In this document: positions 24,125 to 32,586 of the stretch, one piece after another | Layout of the letters: every line of letters begins with the position of its first letter | Numbering within the stretch: position 1 is the stretch's first letter | The notes under the pieces: model-generated | Databases searched by the model: none | The model's input: only the letters and a program-made list of their open reading frames with translations | What the model was told of the DNA's origin: nothing | Translations under genes and position numbers: made by a program | Origin: Microtetraspora sp. NBRC 13810 | Lineage (GTDB): Bacteria > Actinomycetota > Actinomycetes > Streptosporangiales > Streptosporangiaceae | Reading direction: 5' to 3' | Length of the DNA stretch: 64,000 bases | Assembly: GCF_030268685.1 (NCBI RefSeq) | Contig: NZ_BSRQ01000023.1 | Location: 1-64,000 of the forward strand

Positions 24125-26362
24125 GTGGCGCAGGTCCAGCCGCTCACCACGGAAGATCCGCGCCAGCTCGGGGCGTACGAGGTGCTCGGCCGGCTCGGGG
24201 AGGGCGGTCAGGGGATCGTCTATCTGGGGCGCGGTCCCACGGGTGAGCAAGTAGCGGTCAAACTGCTGCACAGCGGGCTGGTCGCCGATCCGGAGGCGCG
24301 GGCCAGGTTCCTGCGCGAGGTCGCGGTCGCCCAGCGGGTGGCCGCCTTCTGCACCGCGCCGGTCCTGCACGCCGACCTGGCGGGCAACCAGCCCTACATC
24401 GTCAGCGAGTACGTGCCCGGCCCTTCGCTGCGCCAGCTGGTCGACCGGGAGGGGCCGCGCCGGGGCAGCGCGCTGGACCGGCTCGCGATCAGCACCGCCA
24501 CCGCGCTCGCGGCGATCCACCGGGCGGGCGTCCTGCACCGCGACTTCAAGCCCGCCAACGTGCTGATGGGCCCCGAGGGCCCGGTGGTGATCGACTTCGG
24601 CATCGCCAGGGCGCTGGACTCGCCCGGCGCGACGGCGACCGGCACCACCATGGGCACCCCGGCCTACCTGGCTCCCGAGCAGCTCACCACCGGGGACGTC
24701 TCCCCCGCGGCCGACGTCTTCGCCTGGGGCGTCACGATGGTCTTCGCGGCGACGGGCGCGCCCGCGTTCGGCCAGGACTCCATCCCGGTGGTGATGAACC
24801 GGATCCTGCACCAGGAGCCGGAGCTCGGTGACCTCGACGGGGCGATGCGGGAGCTGGTCGCCGCCTGCCTGTCCAAGGACCCGGCCGTCCGCCCGACCGC
24901 CGAGGAACTCGTCGGCCATCTCACCGGCCAGCCCACCGGTCCGCTCCGCACCCTCGCGGTGCCCTCCTCCCCGCCCCAGGCGTACGACGTCCGGCACGCG
25001 CCGCCGTACGAGCACGGCCACGCGCCCGCCGCCGACCCCACCCTCCTGCAGCAGCCGGCCTTCCACCTCACCGACCACGCGAACCCCCACGGCACCGCCC
25101 CCGGCACTCCGCAGGGCCACCCACCACCCCAGAGCCACGGAGCACCTCAGGGACACGGGCTGTCTCAGGGACACGGGCTGTCTCAGGGACACGGGCTGCC
25201 TCAGGGACACGGCGGACCGCAGGGACCCGGCGCCCAGTACGGTCCGTACGGGTCCGGCGGGCCGCAGGGACCCGGACCCCAGCAACATCACGGCTCACCG
25301 CAGGGACCCGGATCCCAGCAACATCACGGTCACGGCTCGCCGTACGTCCCCGGCGGACCTCAGCACCCTGGAGCGCCCCAGGGCCCCGGCGGCCCGCGCG
25401 GAGCACACGGAGCGCACGGCGGGCAGCCGCACGGCCCCGGGCCACAGGGCCCCGGTGGCCATGGTGGACCCGGCAGCCCCGGCGGACTCGGTGGACCCGG
25501 TGGGCAGCAGGCCGGGCCCGGCGGGCAGGGGCGGGCCGGGCAGGGGGGCGGGCCTCGGCACGGGACGCACGGGCGGGCCGGTTCCCGGCGCGGGAGCGCA
25601 CGGCGGCCGGTCGTCATCGCGCTGGGGTCGGTCGCCGCCGTCCTCGTGCTCGGCGGCGGGATCGTGCTGGCCAACGCCGGCCGGGAGCAGACCCCCGCGC
25701 CCGACCCGAACCCCGCGTTCGTGGCGGCCGAGGAGACCCAGACCCCCGACCCGGACGTGCCCGAGCCGACGCCGGTCACGGCCGAGGCGACCGCCGAACG
25801 CACGCCGAAGCCCAGGACGCCCAGCCCGTCGCGGACCGCCGCCCGGTCCCCCGAGCAGCGCCCGCGCACCTCCAGCGCCCCTTCGCCGCGCAGGACGCCG
25901 TCCGCCGAGCCGTCCAACGAGATCCCCGCGACGGACACCGCGGCCCCCACCCCCAAGCCGTCCTCGCCGAAGCCGACGACCGCGCCCCCGTCCTCGGCGA
26001 AGCCGAGACCCAAGCCGACCACGAGCGCGCCGTCCAAGCCGAACCGGTACTCGGCGGCGGGCGTGTGCGGCTCCGGGTTCAAGCAGATCGACTCGCACAG
26101 CCTCGGCGGCGCCACGGTCTACCTGCTGTACAACTCCGCCCAGGGCAAGAACTGCGTGGTCACCCTGTCCAGGTACGAGATGCCGGCCAAGGTGGCGATG
26201 AGCGCCGTCCTCCAGGTGCAGAACGGCGCGAGCGACAGCGACAGCGGCTCCTACAGCTCCTACGCGGGGCCGATCCGGCTGCCCGCGGTGAAGAAGTGCG
26301 TGATGTGGGGCGGTTCCTTCGGCGGCACCTCCTGGAAGAGCGGCTGGAGCCACTGCACCTGA
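24125..26362 (+). CDS. Membrane Ser/Thr protein kinase (PknB-type) with Gly/Pro/His-rich linker
   Basis: The 745-residue protein has a kinase domain (about 15-270): glycine loop GEGGQGIVYLG, VAVKLL Lys, catalytic HRDFKPAN (Asp140), DFGIAR and APEQL, all key residues present. The loop has Phe where most kinases have Leu (HRDFK). A 220-residue linker of QGHG, GPQ and GGPG repeats follows. A single membrane helix (VVIALGSVAAVLVLGGGIVL, about 496-515) precedes a Pro/Thr/Ser-rich stalk to about 640 and a small extracellular domain with four cysteines (about 645-745). This resembles receptor kinases that sense an envelope signal. The ligand is unknown. The GTG start follows a GGGGGG run. Confidence 0.9.
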   Translation: MAQVQPLTTEDPRQLGAYEVLGRLGEGGQGIVYLGRGPTGEQVAVKLLHSGLVADPEARARFLREVAVAQRVAAFCTAPVLHADLAGNQPYIVSEYVPGPSLRQLVDREGPRRGSALDRLAISTATALAAIHRAGVLHRDFKPANVLMGPEGPVVIDFGIARALDSPGATATGTTMGTPAYLAPEQLTTGDVSPAADVFAWGVTMVFAATGAPAFGQDSIPVVMNRILHQEPELGDLDGAMRELVAACLSKDPAVRPTAEELVGHLTGQPTGPLRTLAVPSSPPQAYDVRHAPPYEHGHAPAADPTLLQQPAFHLTDHANPHGTAPGTPQGHPPPQSHGAPQGHGLSQGHGLSQGHGLPQGHGGPQGPGAQYGPYGSGGPQGPGPQQHHGSPQGPGSQQHHGHGSPYVPGGPQHPGAPQGPGGPRGAHGAHGGQPHGPGPQGPGGHGGPGSPGGLGGPGGQQAGPGGQGRAGQGGGPRHGTHGRAGSRRGSARRPVVIALGSVAAVLVLGGGIVLANAGREQTPAPDPNPAFVAAEETQTPDPDVPEPTPVTAEATAERTPKPRTPSPSRTAARSPEQRPRTSSAPSPRRTPSAEPSNEIPATDTAAPTPKPSSPKPTTAPPSSAKPRPKPTTSAPSKPNRYSAAGVCGSGFKQIDSHSLGGATVYLLYNSAQGKNCVVTLSRYEMPAKVAMSAVLQVQNGASDSDSGSYSSYAGPIRLPAVKKCVMWGGSFGGTSWKSGWSHCT
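25148..25215. repeat. 18-bp tandem repeat in the kinase linker
   Basis: CAGGGACACGGGCTGTCT is repeated with little change about 3.7 times and encodes QGHGLS units. Because 18 is a multiple of three, copy number can change without frameshift. It lies inside the disordered intracellular linker of the kinase. Confidence 0.75.
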
Positions 26363-26502
26363 CCGGGGCACGGCTCCGCCGCGCCGGGGGGTCCTTCCCG
26401 GGCCGGACGCGCCCGCGTTAGATTGCTGCGTGATCGTCATGCGGCCGCCGCCGCAGGGCCGGCCGAGGCGGGAGCCGTGCCCGTCGTGTCCGAGGAGCGT
26501 CA

Positions 26503-27312
26503 GTGACCAGCAGCGATGGAGGGTGGCCCGTGGAGAGCCTGGTCCGCAGGGAGGTGGCGGACGGCGTGGCCACGATCACCCTGGACTCGCCGCGCAACCG
26601 CAACGCGCTCTCGGTGCGGCTGCTCGGCGACCTGGAGGCCCGGCTGAACTGGGCGCTCGGCGAGGAGAGCGTACGAGTGATCGTGCTGACCGGCGCGGGG
26701 CCCGTGTTCTGCTCCGGCGCCGACCTCAAGGAGCAGCGCGTCGCGCCGGACGATCCGCACCGCGCGCCGGTGACCGCGTCCTTCCCGGAGATCATGAGCC
26801 TGATCTGGGAGAGCCCCAAGCCGGTGATCTGCCGGCTGAACGGCACCGCCAGGGCCGGCGGGCTCGGCCTGGTCGCGGCCTGCGACTTCGCCATCGCGCC
26901 GCTGACGGCATCCTTCGCCTTCTCCGAGGTGCGGCTGGGGGTGGTGCCCGCGATGATCTCGGTGACCGTGCTGCGCCGGCTGGAGCCGCGGGCGGCGGCG
27001 GAGTACTTCCTGACCGGCGAGGTGTTCGACGCCGCGCGGGCGGCCGAGATCGGGCTGCTCACCCGGGCGGTGCCGGAGGAGGAGCTGGACGCGACGGTGG
27101 CGCGCTACGCGGACATGCTGTTGCGCGGCGGGCCCGAGGCGCTGGCCATCACCAAGGGGCTCGTGCGCAGGGTTCCGGCGCTGACGGTCGAGGAGGGGAT
27201 GCGGCAGATGGCCGAGCTGTCGGCGGAGCGCTTCACCTCGGCGGAGGGGCAGGAGGGCATCGCCGCGCTGCTGGACAGGCGCCCGCCCCGATGGGCGCCC
27301 CGGCCCGCCTGA
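26503..27312 (+). CDS. Enoyl-CoA hydratase/isomerase family protein
   Basis: The 269-residue crotonase-fold protein has the first oxyanion-hole segment FCSGADLKE (about 67-75) and GTARAGGLGLVAACDFAIA as the second. The Glu equivalent to rat Glu164 is present (FSEVRLGVVPA). The position of Glu144 is not Glu (GGLGL), so the acid/base pair is incomplete and a pure enoyl-CoA hydratase role is uncertain. Many actinobacterial methylglutaconyl-CoA or isomerase-type members differ here too. Its product could complete the leucine pathway encoded at 36-42 kb, which lacks a methylglutaconyl-CoA hydratase (inference). The GTG start follows GAGGAG. Confidence 0.8.
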   Translation: MTSSDGGWPVESLVRREVADGVATITLDSPRNRNALSVRLLGDLEARLNWALGEESVRVIVLTGAGPVFCSGADLKEQRVAPDDPHRAPVTASFPEIMSLIWESPKPVICRLNGTARAGGLGLVAACDFAIAPLTASFAFSEVRLGVVPAMISVTVLRRLEPRAAAEYFLTGEVFDAARAAEIGLLTRAVPEEELDATVARYADMLLRGGPEALAITKGLVRRVPALTVEEGMRQMAELSAERFTSAEGQEGIAALLDRRPPRWAPRPA

Positions 27313-27436
27313 CCGGAACCCCTGCCGCGGAGACTTTCCACGCGCCATCCCCCTTGTAGCCGAAACCCAATATTTCGGGTGGCGGGCGTAATATCCTGAT
27401 CCCTGGGCATTGGAACCTTCCAGCGACCTTGATCCC

Positions 27437-27456
27437 TATACAATTGCGCGCAATTG
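27437..27456. promoter_or_regulatory. Promoter -10 with overlapping palindromic operator
   Basis: TATACA (27437-27442) is a near-consensus -10. Overlapping it is the perfect 16-bp palindrome CAATTGCGCGCAATTG (27441-27456), which would cover the transcription start. Its core GCAATTGC recurs at 28715-28722 before the third gene of this cluster. Confidence 0.6.
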
Positions 27457-27486
27457 CAGGGGGGACCGCTCGGGGAAGGAAACATC

Positions 27487-27693
27487 ATGCGCTTGCGGTT
27501 TCTCGGCTCCACCTCGGAGGCGGGCGCCTGCCCGTCCCTCTACGAGACCGACCGCGGCACCATCGTCGTGCAGGGACTGCAGGTCAGCGACGCCGCCGCG
27601 CTCGCCGACCTGCGCCACGTGCTCGACGGGGAGGTCGCCGTCGAGGTGCCTCGCGAGCTGCTCACCGAGATCGCCCGGCGCGTTCTCGACTGA
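27487..27693 (+). CDS. Small conserved protein paired with XRE regulator
   Basis: The 68-residue protein (MRLRFLGSTSEAGACPSLYE, then DRGTIVVQGLQV and VEVPRELL) is the type encoded immediately ahead of many actinobacterial XRE/DUF5753 regulators. It has no known fold or function. The pattern is beta-rich with one DRGT turn. The ATG at 27487 is preferred over an in-frame upstream codon that lies within the operator palindrome. A GGGGAAGGA run gives a ribosome binding site. By analogy with similar regulator-small protein pairs it may modulate the regulator (inference). Confidence 0.7.
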   Translation: MRLRFLGSTSEAGACPSLYETDRGTIVVQGLQVSDAAALADLRHVLDGEVAVEVPRELLTEIARRVLD

Positions 27694-27854
27694 CCGGCGC
27701 CGCCCCCTCCGCCCGTCGTCGTTGATCACGATTTAGCCGCGCACCCTGGCACGGCCGCCCGGTCCGGTCTACTGTCATGCGCACCCCGGGCCCGGCACCG
27801 CCGCGGCTGCCGGGAACGTGGCCAGGCCCTTCGGCGCCCCGCAGCGGAGGTGGC

Positions 27855-28709
27855 GTGAGCAGCTTTCAGCAGGCTCGGATCGATCTCGGCTCCCAGCTGA
27901 GACGATTGCGGGAGGCCGCCCACCTGTCGGGCAAGGAACTCGCCGAGCGCCTCGGCTGGCAGGCGTCCAAGGTCTCCCGGCTGGAGAACGCCCGGCAGAC
28001 CGCGACCGAGGACGACGTGCTGATGTGGGGCCGGGCCGTCGGCGCCCCGCAGGGCACGGTCGGCACGCTGGCCGGGCAGGCGGCGTCGCTGGTGGAGCGG
28101 AACGAGTCCCGGCACCGGCCGCGCGCCGGCCTGGTGGCCATGCAGGAGGACATCAGGGACCTGGAGGCGCGCACCCGGTCCTTCCGCGTCTTCGAGCCCG
28201 GCGTGGTCATCGGCCTGCTGCAGACCACCGAGTACGCCCGCAACGTCTTCGCCAAGGTCAGGCGGCTCCAGGCGGCCCCGGAGGAGATCGACTCCGCGAT
28301 CAGGGTCCGGATGCAGCGCCAGGAGATCCTCTACGACCGCAACCGCCGTTTCCGGTTCGTCCTGCCCGAGGCGGTGCTGCGTTACCGGCTGGCCCCGCTC
28401 ACCGTCATCCTGGGCCAGCTGGACCGGCTGCTCGCCGTGAGCACCCTGCCCAACGTCGAGTTCGGCGTGATCCCGTTCGAGGCGCCGCTGCCGTCGGCCC
28501 TGCTGAACGGGTTCTGGATCTACGACGACGAACTCGTGGGGGTGCCGACCAAGACCAGGGACCTGCTGCTGCGCGCCCCGGAGGACGTCTCCTTCTACTG
28601 CTCGACGTTCGAGGAACTCTGCTCGGCCGCGGCCTTCGGCGACGCGGCGCGGGCGGTGGTGGTCAGGGTGATCGACGACTTCGCGCGGGAGGAACAATCC
28701 GCGAATTGA
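27855..28709 (+). CDS. XRE family regulator with DUF5753 effector domain
   Basis: The 284-residue protein has an N-terminal helix-turn-helix (LGSQLRRLREAAHLSGKELA to VSRLENARQ, about residues 9-50). A DUF5753 domain typical of BldB-cluster/WhiJ-like actinobacterial regulators follows (FEPGVVIGLLQTTEYAR, then LPEAVLRY, VLLNGFWIYDD-like region and AVVVRVID at the end). In Streptomyces such proteins work with small partner proteins in development and antibiotic control. The GTG at 27855 has GGAGG at 4-nt spacing and gives the usual family length; the ATG at 27777 has no ribosome binding site. Palindromes up- and downstream are likely operators. Confidence 0.9.
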   Translation: MSSFQQARIDLGSQLRRLREAAHLSGKELAERLGWQASKVSRLENARQTATEDDVLMWGRAVGAPQGTVGTLAGQAASLVERNESRHRPRAGLVAMQEDIRDLEARTRSFRVFEPGVVIGLLQTTEYARNVFAKVRRLQAAPEEIDSAIRVRMQRQEILYDRNRRFRFVLPEAVLRYRLAPLTVILGQLDRLLAVSTLPNVEFGVIPFEAPLPSALLNGFWIYDDELVGVPTKTRDLLLRAPEDVSFYCSTFEELCSAAAFGDAARAVVVRVIDDFAREEQSAN

Positions 28710-28714
28710 CCTTC

Positions 28715-28739
28715 GCAATTGCTTGCTTGTCATGACAAG
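28715..28739. promoter_or_regulatory. Paired palindromes before the third gene of the XRE cluster
   Basis: GCAATTGC (28715-28722) and CTTGTCATGACAAG (28726-28739) are perfect palindromes just after the regulator stop codon and 43 bp before the next start. GCAATTGC is shared with the operator at 27441-27456, pointing to control of both transcripts by the same XRE protein. Confidence 0.5.
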
Positions 28740-28781
28740 ATCGTGCAATCCTGTCGCGAGAAAAAGTTGCGGAGGTGACGC

Positions 28782-29048
28782 ATGATGCTGGACACGATGT
28801 CCTGTCTTGAGCACTTCGCCGTGGCGGCGCGCCGCCACGCCGACCTGACCGTGCAGAACCTCGCTCTGAGCAGCGACCCGGCTTACGTGTGCGTTCGGAA
28901 CCGGTTCAGCGACACGCTCCTGGAGACGGTGACCTGCTGCCCCGAGGGCAACTTCCTCACATCGTGGGGCTACCGGCTCGGCAGCGCCGACAACATCGAG
29001 GACGCGGCGGCCCGGCTCGCCTACCTGCTGGCCGCCCAGCCCGTGTAG
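28782..29048 (+). CDS. Small hypothetical protein of the XRE cluster
   Basis: The 88-residue product (FAVAARRHADLTVQNLALS, then YVCVRNRFSDTLLETVTCC and FLTSWGYRLG) has no recognised domain. It contains Cys at about 7, 46 and the pair 62-63. Its position, 72 bp after the XRE gene and 13 bp before a convergent TetR gene, resembles the third member of actinobacterial regulator-small protein sets. Start ATGATG follows GCGGAGG at about 7 nt. No signal peptide or membrane helix is evident. Confidence 0.6.
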   Translation: MMLDTMSCLEHFAVAARRHADLTVQNLALSSDPAYVCVRNRFSDTLLETVTCCPEGNFLTSWGYRLGSADNIEDAAARLAYLLAAQPV

Positions 29049-29061
29049 CGAGGTCGCGCGG

Positions 29062-29700
29062 TCAGTCGCCGAAGGCCGCCGGCGGCAGCCCCACCTCGCG
29101 GGCGGCGGCGATCCTGGCGTGCTCCAGCAGCCGCTGCCGGGTGAGCACGGCGGGGTGCAGCGTGTAGCGGGTGACCAGCCCGTCGAGCATCGCGTCGATG
29201 CGCTCGGCGGCCCCCCGGGGATCGTCGCAGCTGAACTCACCGGACTCGACCCCGGCCTTGATCAGCCCCTCGACGGCGGTGATCCAGGTCAGCTCCAGCT
29301 CGTACATGATCTCGCAGACCGCGGGCTCGCGCAGGGCGGCGGCCCAGGCGTCGATCCAGATGATCCAGCTCTGGTCGCTGCGCGACTCGGGGATGTAGAA
29401 CCGCAGCATCTGGTCCAGCCGCGACACCACGCTGCCCGGTGCGCCGGCCAGCTCGGCCAGCCGGGCGCTCTCCTCCTCCAGGGTGGCCCGGAGCATCGCG
29501 GTGATCAGCTCGTCCTTGGTGGCGAAGTGGTAGTGGATCAGCCCGCCGCTGACGTTGATCTCCTTGGCGATGTCGGAGACGCGGGTGCTGGCGAGCCCTC
29601 GCTCCAGCACGACCCTGCGGGCGGCGTCGAGCAGCTCCGCCCGCCGCTGGTCGGCCTGATCCGCCCTGGTGTTCGTCCTGGCTTCCCGCACGCTCCGCAT
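29062..29700 (-). CDS. TetR/AcrR family regulator, BetI-like
   Basis: The 212-residue protein has an N-terminal HTH (RRAELLDAARRVVLERGLAS, then VSDIAKEINVSGGLIHYHFA, about residues 20-65) and a C-terminal ligand domain with SWIIWIDAWAAALREPAV. That segment is typical of the BetI-like TetR_C branch. It is convergent with the XRE cluster and upstream, on the same strand, of the FAD oxidoreductase gene. Its target is unknown; an operator within 29701-29831 is not obvious. The ATG at 29700 has only AAGGA close before it. Confidence 0.88.
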   Translation of the reverse strand: MRSVREARTNTRADQADQRRAELLDAARRVVLERGLASTRVSDIAKEINVSGGLIHYHFATKDELITAMLRATLEEESARLAELAGAPGSVVSRLDQMLRFYIPESRSDQSWIIWIDAWAAALREPAVCEIMYELELTWITAVEGLIKAGVESGEFSCDDPRGAAERIDAMLDGLVTRYTLHPAVLTRQRLLEHARIAAAREVGLPPAAFGD

Positions 29701-29831
29701 TCCTTCAGACTATCGCCGCGCGCGGCTTCGGGGATCACCTGCGCCGCGCGGAGCCGCCGGGCTGACTCCACGATGCACCAGGTGGCTCCGCGGCGCCAGA
29801 GGGCGTCCGGTGAAGAGCGCGTGAAGGCTCG

Positions 29832-31358
29832 TCAACCGCCCAGGACGGCCATGGCGGCGTTGTGCCCGGGGATGCCGCTGACGCCGCCGCCCCTGCGCGC
29901 CCCGGCCCCGCACAGCAGGACCCGCGGGTGCCCGGTCCGCACGCCCCAGCGGTCCTCGCCCTCCGGCGCGTACGGCCAGGCGAGGTCGCCGTGGAAGATG
30001 TGCCCGCCGGGCAGCCCCGCGTCGGTCTCCAGGTCCACCGGGGTCTTCACCTCCAGGCAGGGGGCGCCGTCCGCGTCGCGGAGCAGGCAGTCCTCCAGCG
30101 GCTCGGCGAGCACGGAGTCGATCGAGGCGAGCGTGGCCCGCAGCGCCGCCTCGCGGGCGCCCGCGGGGTCCTCGCGGAACAGCCGGGCGGGCATGTGCAG
30201 GCCGAACAGCGTCATCGTGTGCGCGCCCGCGGCGCGCAGCTCCGGCCCGAGGATGGACGGGTCGGTCAGGGTGTGGCAGTAGACCTCGGCGGGCGGCAGG
30301 GCGGGGATACGGCCGGCGGCGGCCTGCGCGTGCGCGGCGGCCAGCTGGCCGTGCCCCTCGTTCACGTGGAACGTGCCGCTGAACGCCTCCGCCGGCTCCA
30401 CCGCGGGGTCCTTCAGCCGGGGCAGCCGGGCCAGCACCATGTTGATCTTGAGCTGGGCGCCCTCGGGCGGCTCCGCGTGGCCGCCGAGCAGCCGGGCGAG
30501 CACGGCGGGCGGCAGCCCGGCCAGCACGTGGCCGCCGCGCACCGTGTGCTCGCCGTCCTCGCCGGCGAACGTCACCTCGCCCGAGTCGGGGTCGATGGCC
30601 AGCACCTCCGCGCCGGTGCGGATCTCGGCGCCGGCCGCCCGGGCCGCGCCGGCGAGCGCGCCGGACACCGCGCCCATGCCGCCGACCGGCACGTTCCAGT
30701 CGCCGGTGCCGTCGCCGATCACGTGGTAGAGGAAGCACCGGTTGGCCAGCAGGCCGGGGTCGCCGGGGTCGGCGAAGGTGCCGATCAGCGCGTCGGTGAG
30801 CACGACGCCGCGCACCGTGTCGTCCGCGAACCGCTCCGCCACCGTCTCACCGATGGGCCGCTCGAACAGGTCGCGCCACGCCTCGTCCCCGACGGCCGCG
30901 CGCACCGCCGTACGGCTGGGGAGGGGTTCGAGCAGGGTGGGTGCGAGGCGGGCGGCCACCCGCGCGGTCATCGCGTAGAAGCGCCGCCACGCCTCGTGCT
31001 CGGCGGGGCCGCCGGTGACCGCGGCGAAGGAGGCGGCGGTGCGGCCCTCGTCGGCGCCGTCGACCAGCAGGCCGGTACGGCCGAGCGGGGTGTAGGAGGC
31101 GAACCGGCGGCGGCGCAGCTCCAGGGTCAGCCCCAGGTCCTTGACGATCCGCGCGGGCAGCAGGCTGACGAGGTAGGAGTAGCGCGACAGCCGGGCGTCC
31201 ACGCCGGGGAACGGCCGGGCGGAGACGGCGAGGCCGCCCACGTGGTCCAGGCGCTCCAGCACCAGGACCCGGCGGCCCGCCCTGGCGAGGTAGGCGGCGG
31301 CCACCAGGCCGTTGTGCCCGCCGCCCGCGACGACGACGTCATAACGCGAGGCTTGCAT
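29832..31358 (-). CDS. FAD-dependent oxidoreductase, phytoene desaturase/PYROXD2-like
   Basis: The 508-residue protein starts with a Rossmann dinucleotide loop (GGGHNGLVAAAYLARAG, about 12-28), then VLVLERLDHVGGLA, the binding mode of carotenoid-desaturase and amine-oxidase relatives. It ends with the second FAD block LCGAGARRGGGVSGIPGHNA. The closest functional group I recognise is the PYROXD2-like FAD oxidoreductases, which are not tied to carotenoid genes. No crtB or other isoprenoid gene is nearby, so a carotenoid role is not supported. Substrate unknown. A TetR gene follows on the same strand. Confidence 0.88.
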   Translation of the reverse strand: MQASRYDVVVAGGGHNGLVAAAYLARAGRRVLVLERLDHVGGLAVSARPFPGVDARLSRYSYLVSLLPARIVKDLGLTLELRRRRFASYTPLGRTGLLVDGADEGRTAASFAAVTGGPAEHEAWRRFYAMTARVAARLAPTLLEPLPSRTAVRAAVGDEAWRDLFERPIGETVAERFADDTVRGVVLTDALIGTFADPGDPGLLANRCFLYHVIGDGTGDWNVPVGGMGAVSGALAGAARAAGAEIRTGAEVLAIDPDSGEVTFAGEDGEHTVRGGHVLAGLPPAVLARLLGGHAEPPEGAQLKINMVLARLPRLKDPAVEPAEAFSGTFHVNEGHGQLAAAHAQAAAGRIPALPPAEVYCHTLTDPSILGPELRAAGAHTMTLFGLHMPARLFREDPAGAREAALRATLASIDSVLAEPLEDCLLRDADGAPCLEVKTPVDLETDAGLPGGHIFHGDLAWPYAPEGEDRWGVRTGHPRVLLCGAGARRGGGVSGIPGHNAAMAVLGG

Positions 31359-31650
31359 CGGGGGGTGTCTCCCAGCTGATCGTCCGGTCCCGCGGCCGGT
31401 GCCGGGCGCGGGCGGGCGCGGTTCGGTGACCGCGCCGGAGGGCTCCCGGAGGTCAGGGACCGCCGCGCCCGAACGGGCCGGGACGGGGTACGGCCAGGGC
31501 TCCCTCCACCACCATGCCGGGCACTCTACACCTGCGCCGCGGCCCCGAGTGGACGCCGGACATGGGCCCCCGTAACCTGCTCACTTCGGAACAAACACAC
31601 CGTTCCACGCAAAGCGCTAACGACTGTCGACGAGGGGTAAGAACCAGCCC

Positions 31651-32580
31651 ATGTCTAGGAGTGCCGACACCATCCTCCGCCCTTCCGCCGAGGTCGCCGC
31701 CGCCCTCGCCGAGGGGACGCCGGTCGTGGCGCTGGAGTCCACGATCATCTCGCACGGGCTGCCGCAGCCGCGGAACCTGGAGGTGGCCGGGGAACTGGAG
31801 GAGATCGTCCGGGAGGCCGGGGCCGTGCCCGCGACGATCGCGGTGCTGGACGGGGTCGCGCGGATCGGGCTGGACGAGGAGGGGCTGCGCCGCGTCGCCG
31901 CCGAGCCCGGGCTGCGCAAGCTGGGGCAGCGCGACCTGCCGCTCGCGGCGGCCCTGGGCGCGAGCGGGGCCACGACGGTCTCGGCGACCTCGTTCCTGGC
32001 CGCGCGGGCCGGGATCCGGGTCTTCGCCACCGGCGGCCTCGGCGGGGTGCACCGGGGCTGGACCGAGGACCAGGACGAGTCCGCCGACCTCGACGCGCTC
32101 AGCCGTACCCGGATCACCGTCGTCTGCGCCGGGGTGAAGTCCATCCTCGACGTACCGGCCACGCTGCAACGGCTGGAGACCCGGGGCGTGACGGTGGCCG
32201 GTTACCGCACCGACTTCTTCCCCGGCTTCTACCTGCACACCTCCGGCGAGCCGGTGGACTGGCGGATCGAGTCGCCCGCCGAGGCCGCGGCGGTCATGCG
32301 GGCCCAGGACGCCCTCGGCGGGACGGAGACCGCCCTGATCGTCGCCAACCCCGTCCCGGTGGAGCAGCAGCTCGACCCCGCCCTGCACGACCGGGTGCTC
32401 GCCGAGGCCCTCCAGGCGGCGTCCGCCGCCGGGGTCAGCGGCCAGGCGATCACCCCGTTCCTGCTCGACTATCTGGTCAAGGGCACCGAGGGCGCCTCCC
32501 TGGAGGCCAACCTCGCCGCCGTGCGCGGCAACACCCGCCTCGCCGCCCGGATCGCCGCCGCCTGGTCCACGGCCCGCTGA
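31651..32580 (+). CDS. psuG: Pseudouridine-5'-phosphate glycosidase
   Basis: The 309-residue enzyme begins its core with VVALESTIISHGLPQPRNLE, where Glu29 matches the catalytic/metal-site Glu of E. coli PsuG. ATGGLGGVHRGW follows, then ESADLDALSRT (Asp146) and CAGVKSILD with Lys163 at the position of the ribose-binding catalytic lysine. It cleaves pseudouridine 5'-phosphate to uracil and ribose 5-phosphate. The psuK kinase gene follows 6 bp downstream, giving a pseudouridine salvage pair. The 290-bp upstream gap (31359-31650) holds its promoter; I see no clear dyad there. Confidence 0.92.
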   Translation: MSRSADTILRPSAEVAAALAEGTPVVALESTIISHGLPQPRNLEVAGELEEIVREAGAVPATIAVLDGVARIGLDEEGLRRVAAEPGLRKLGQRDLPLAAALGASGATTVSATSFLAARAGIRVFATGGLGGVHRGWTEDQDESADLDALSRTRITVVCAGVKSILDVPATLQRLETRGVTVAGYRTDFFPGFYLHTSGEPVDWRIESPAEAAAVMRAQDALGGTETALIVANPVPVEQQLDPALHDRVLAEALQAASAAGVSGQAITPFLLDYLVKGTEGASLEANLAAVRGNTRLAARIAAAWSTAR

Positions 32581-32586
32581 CCCGCC

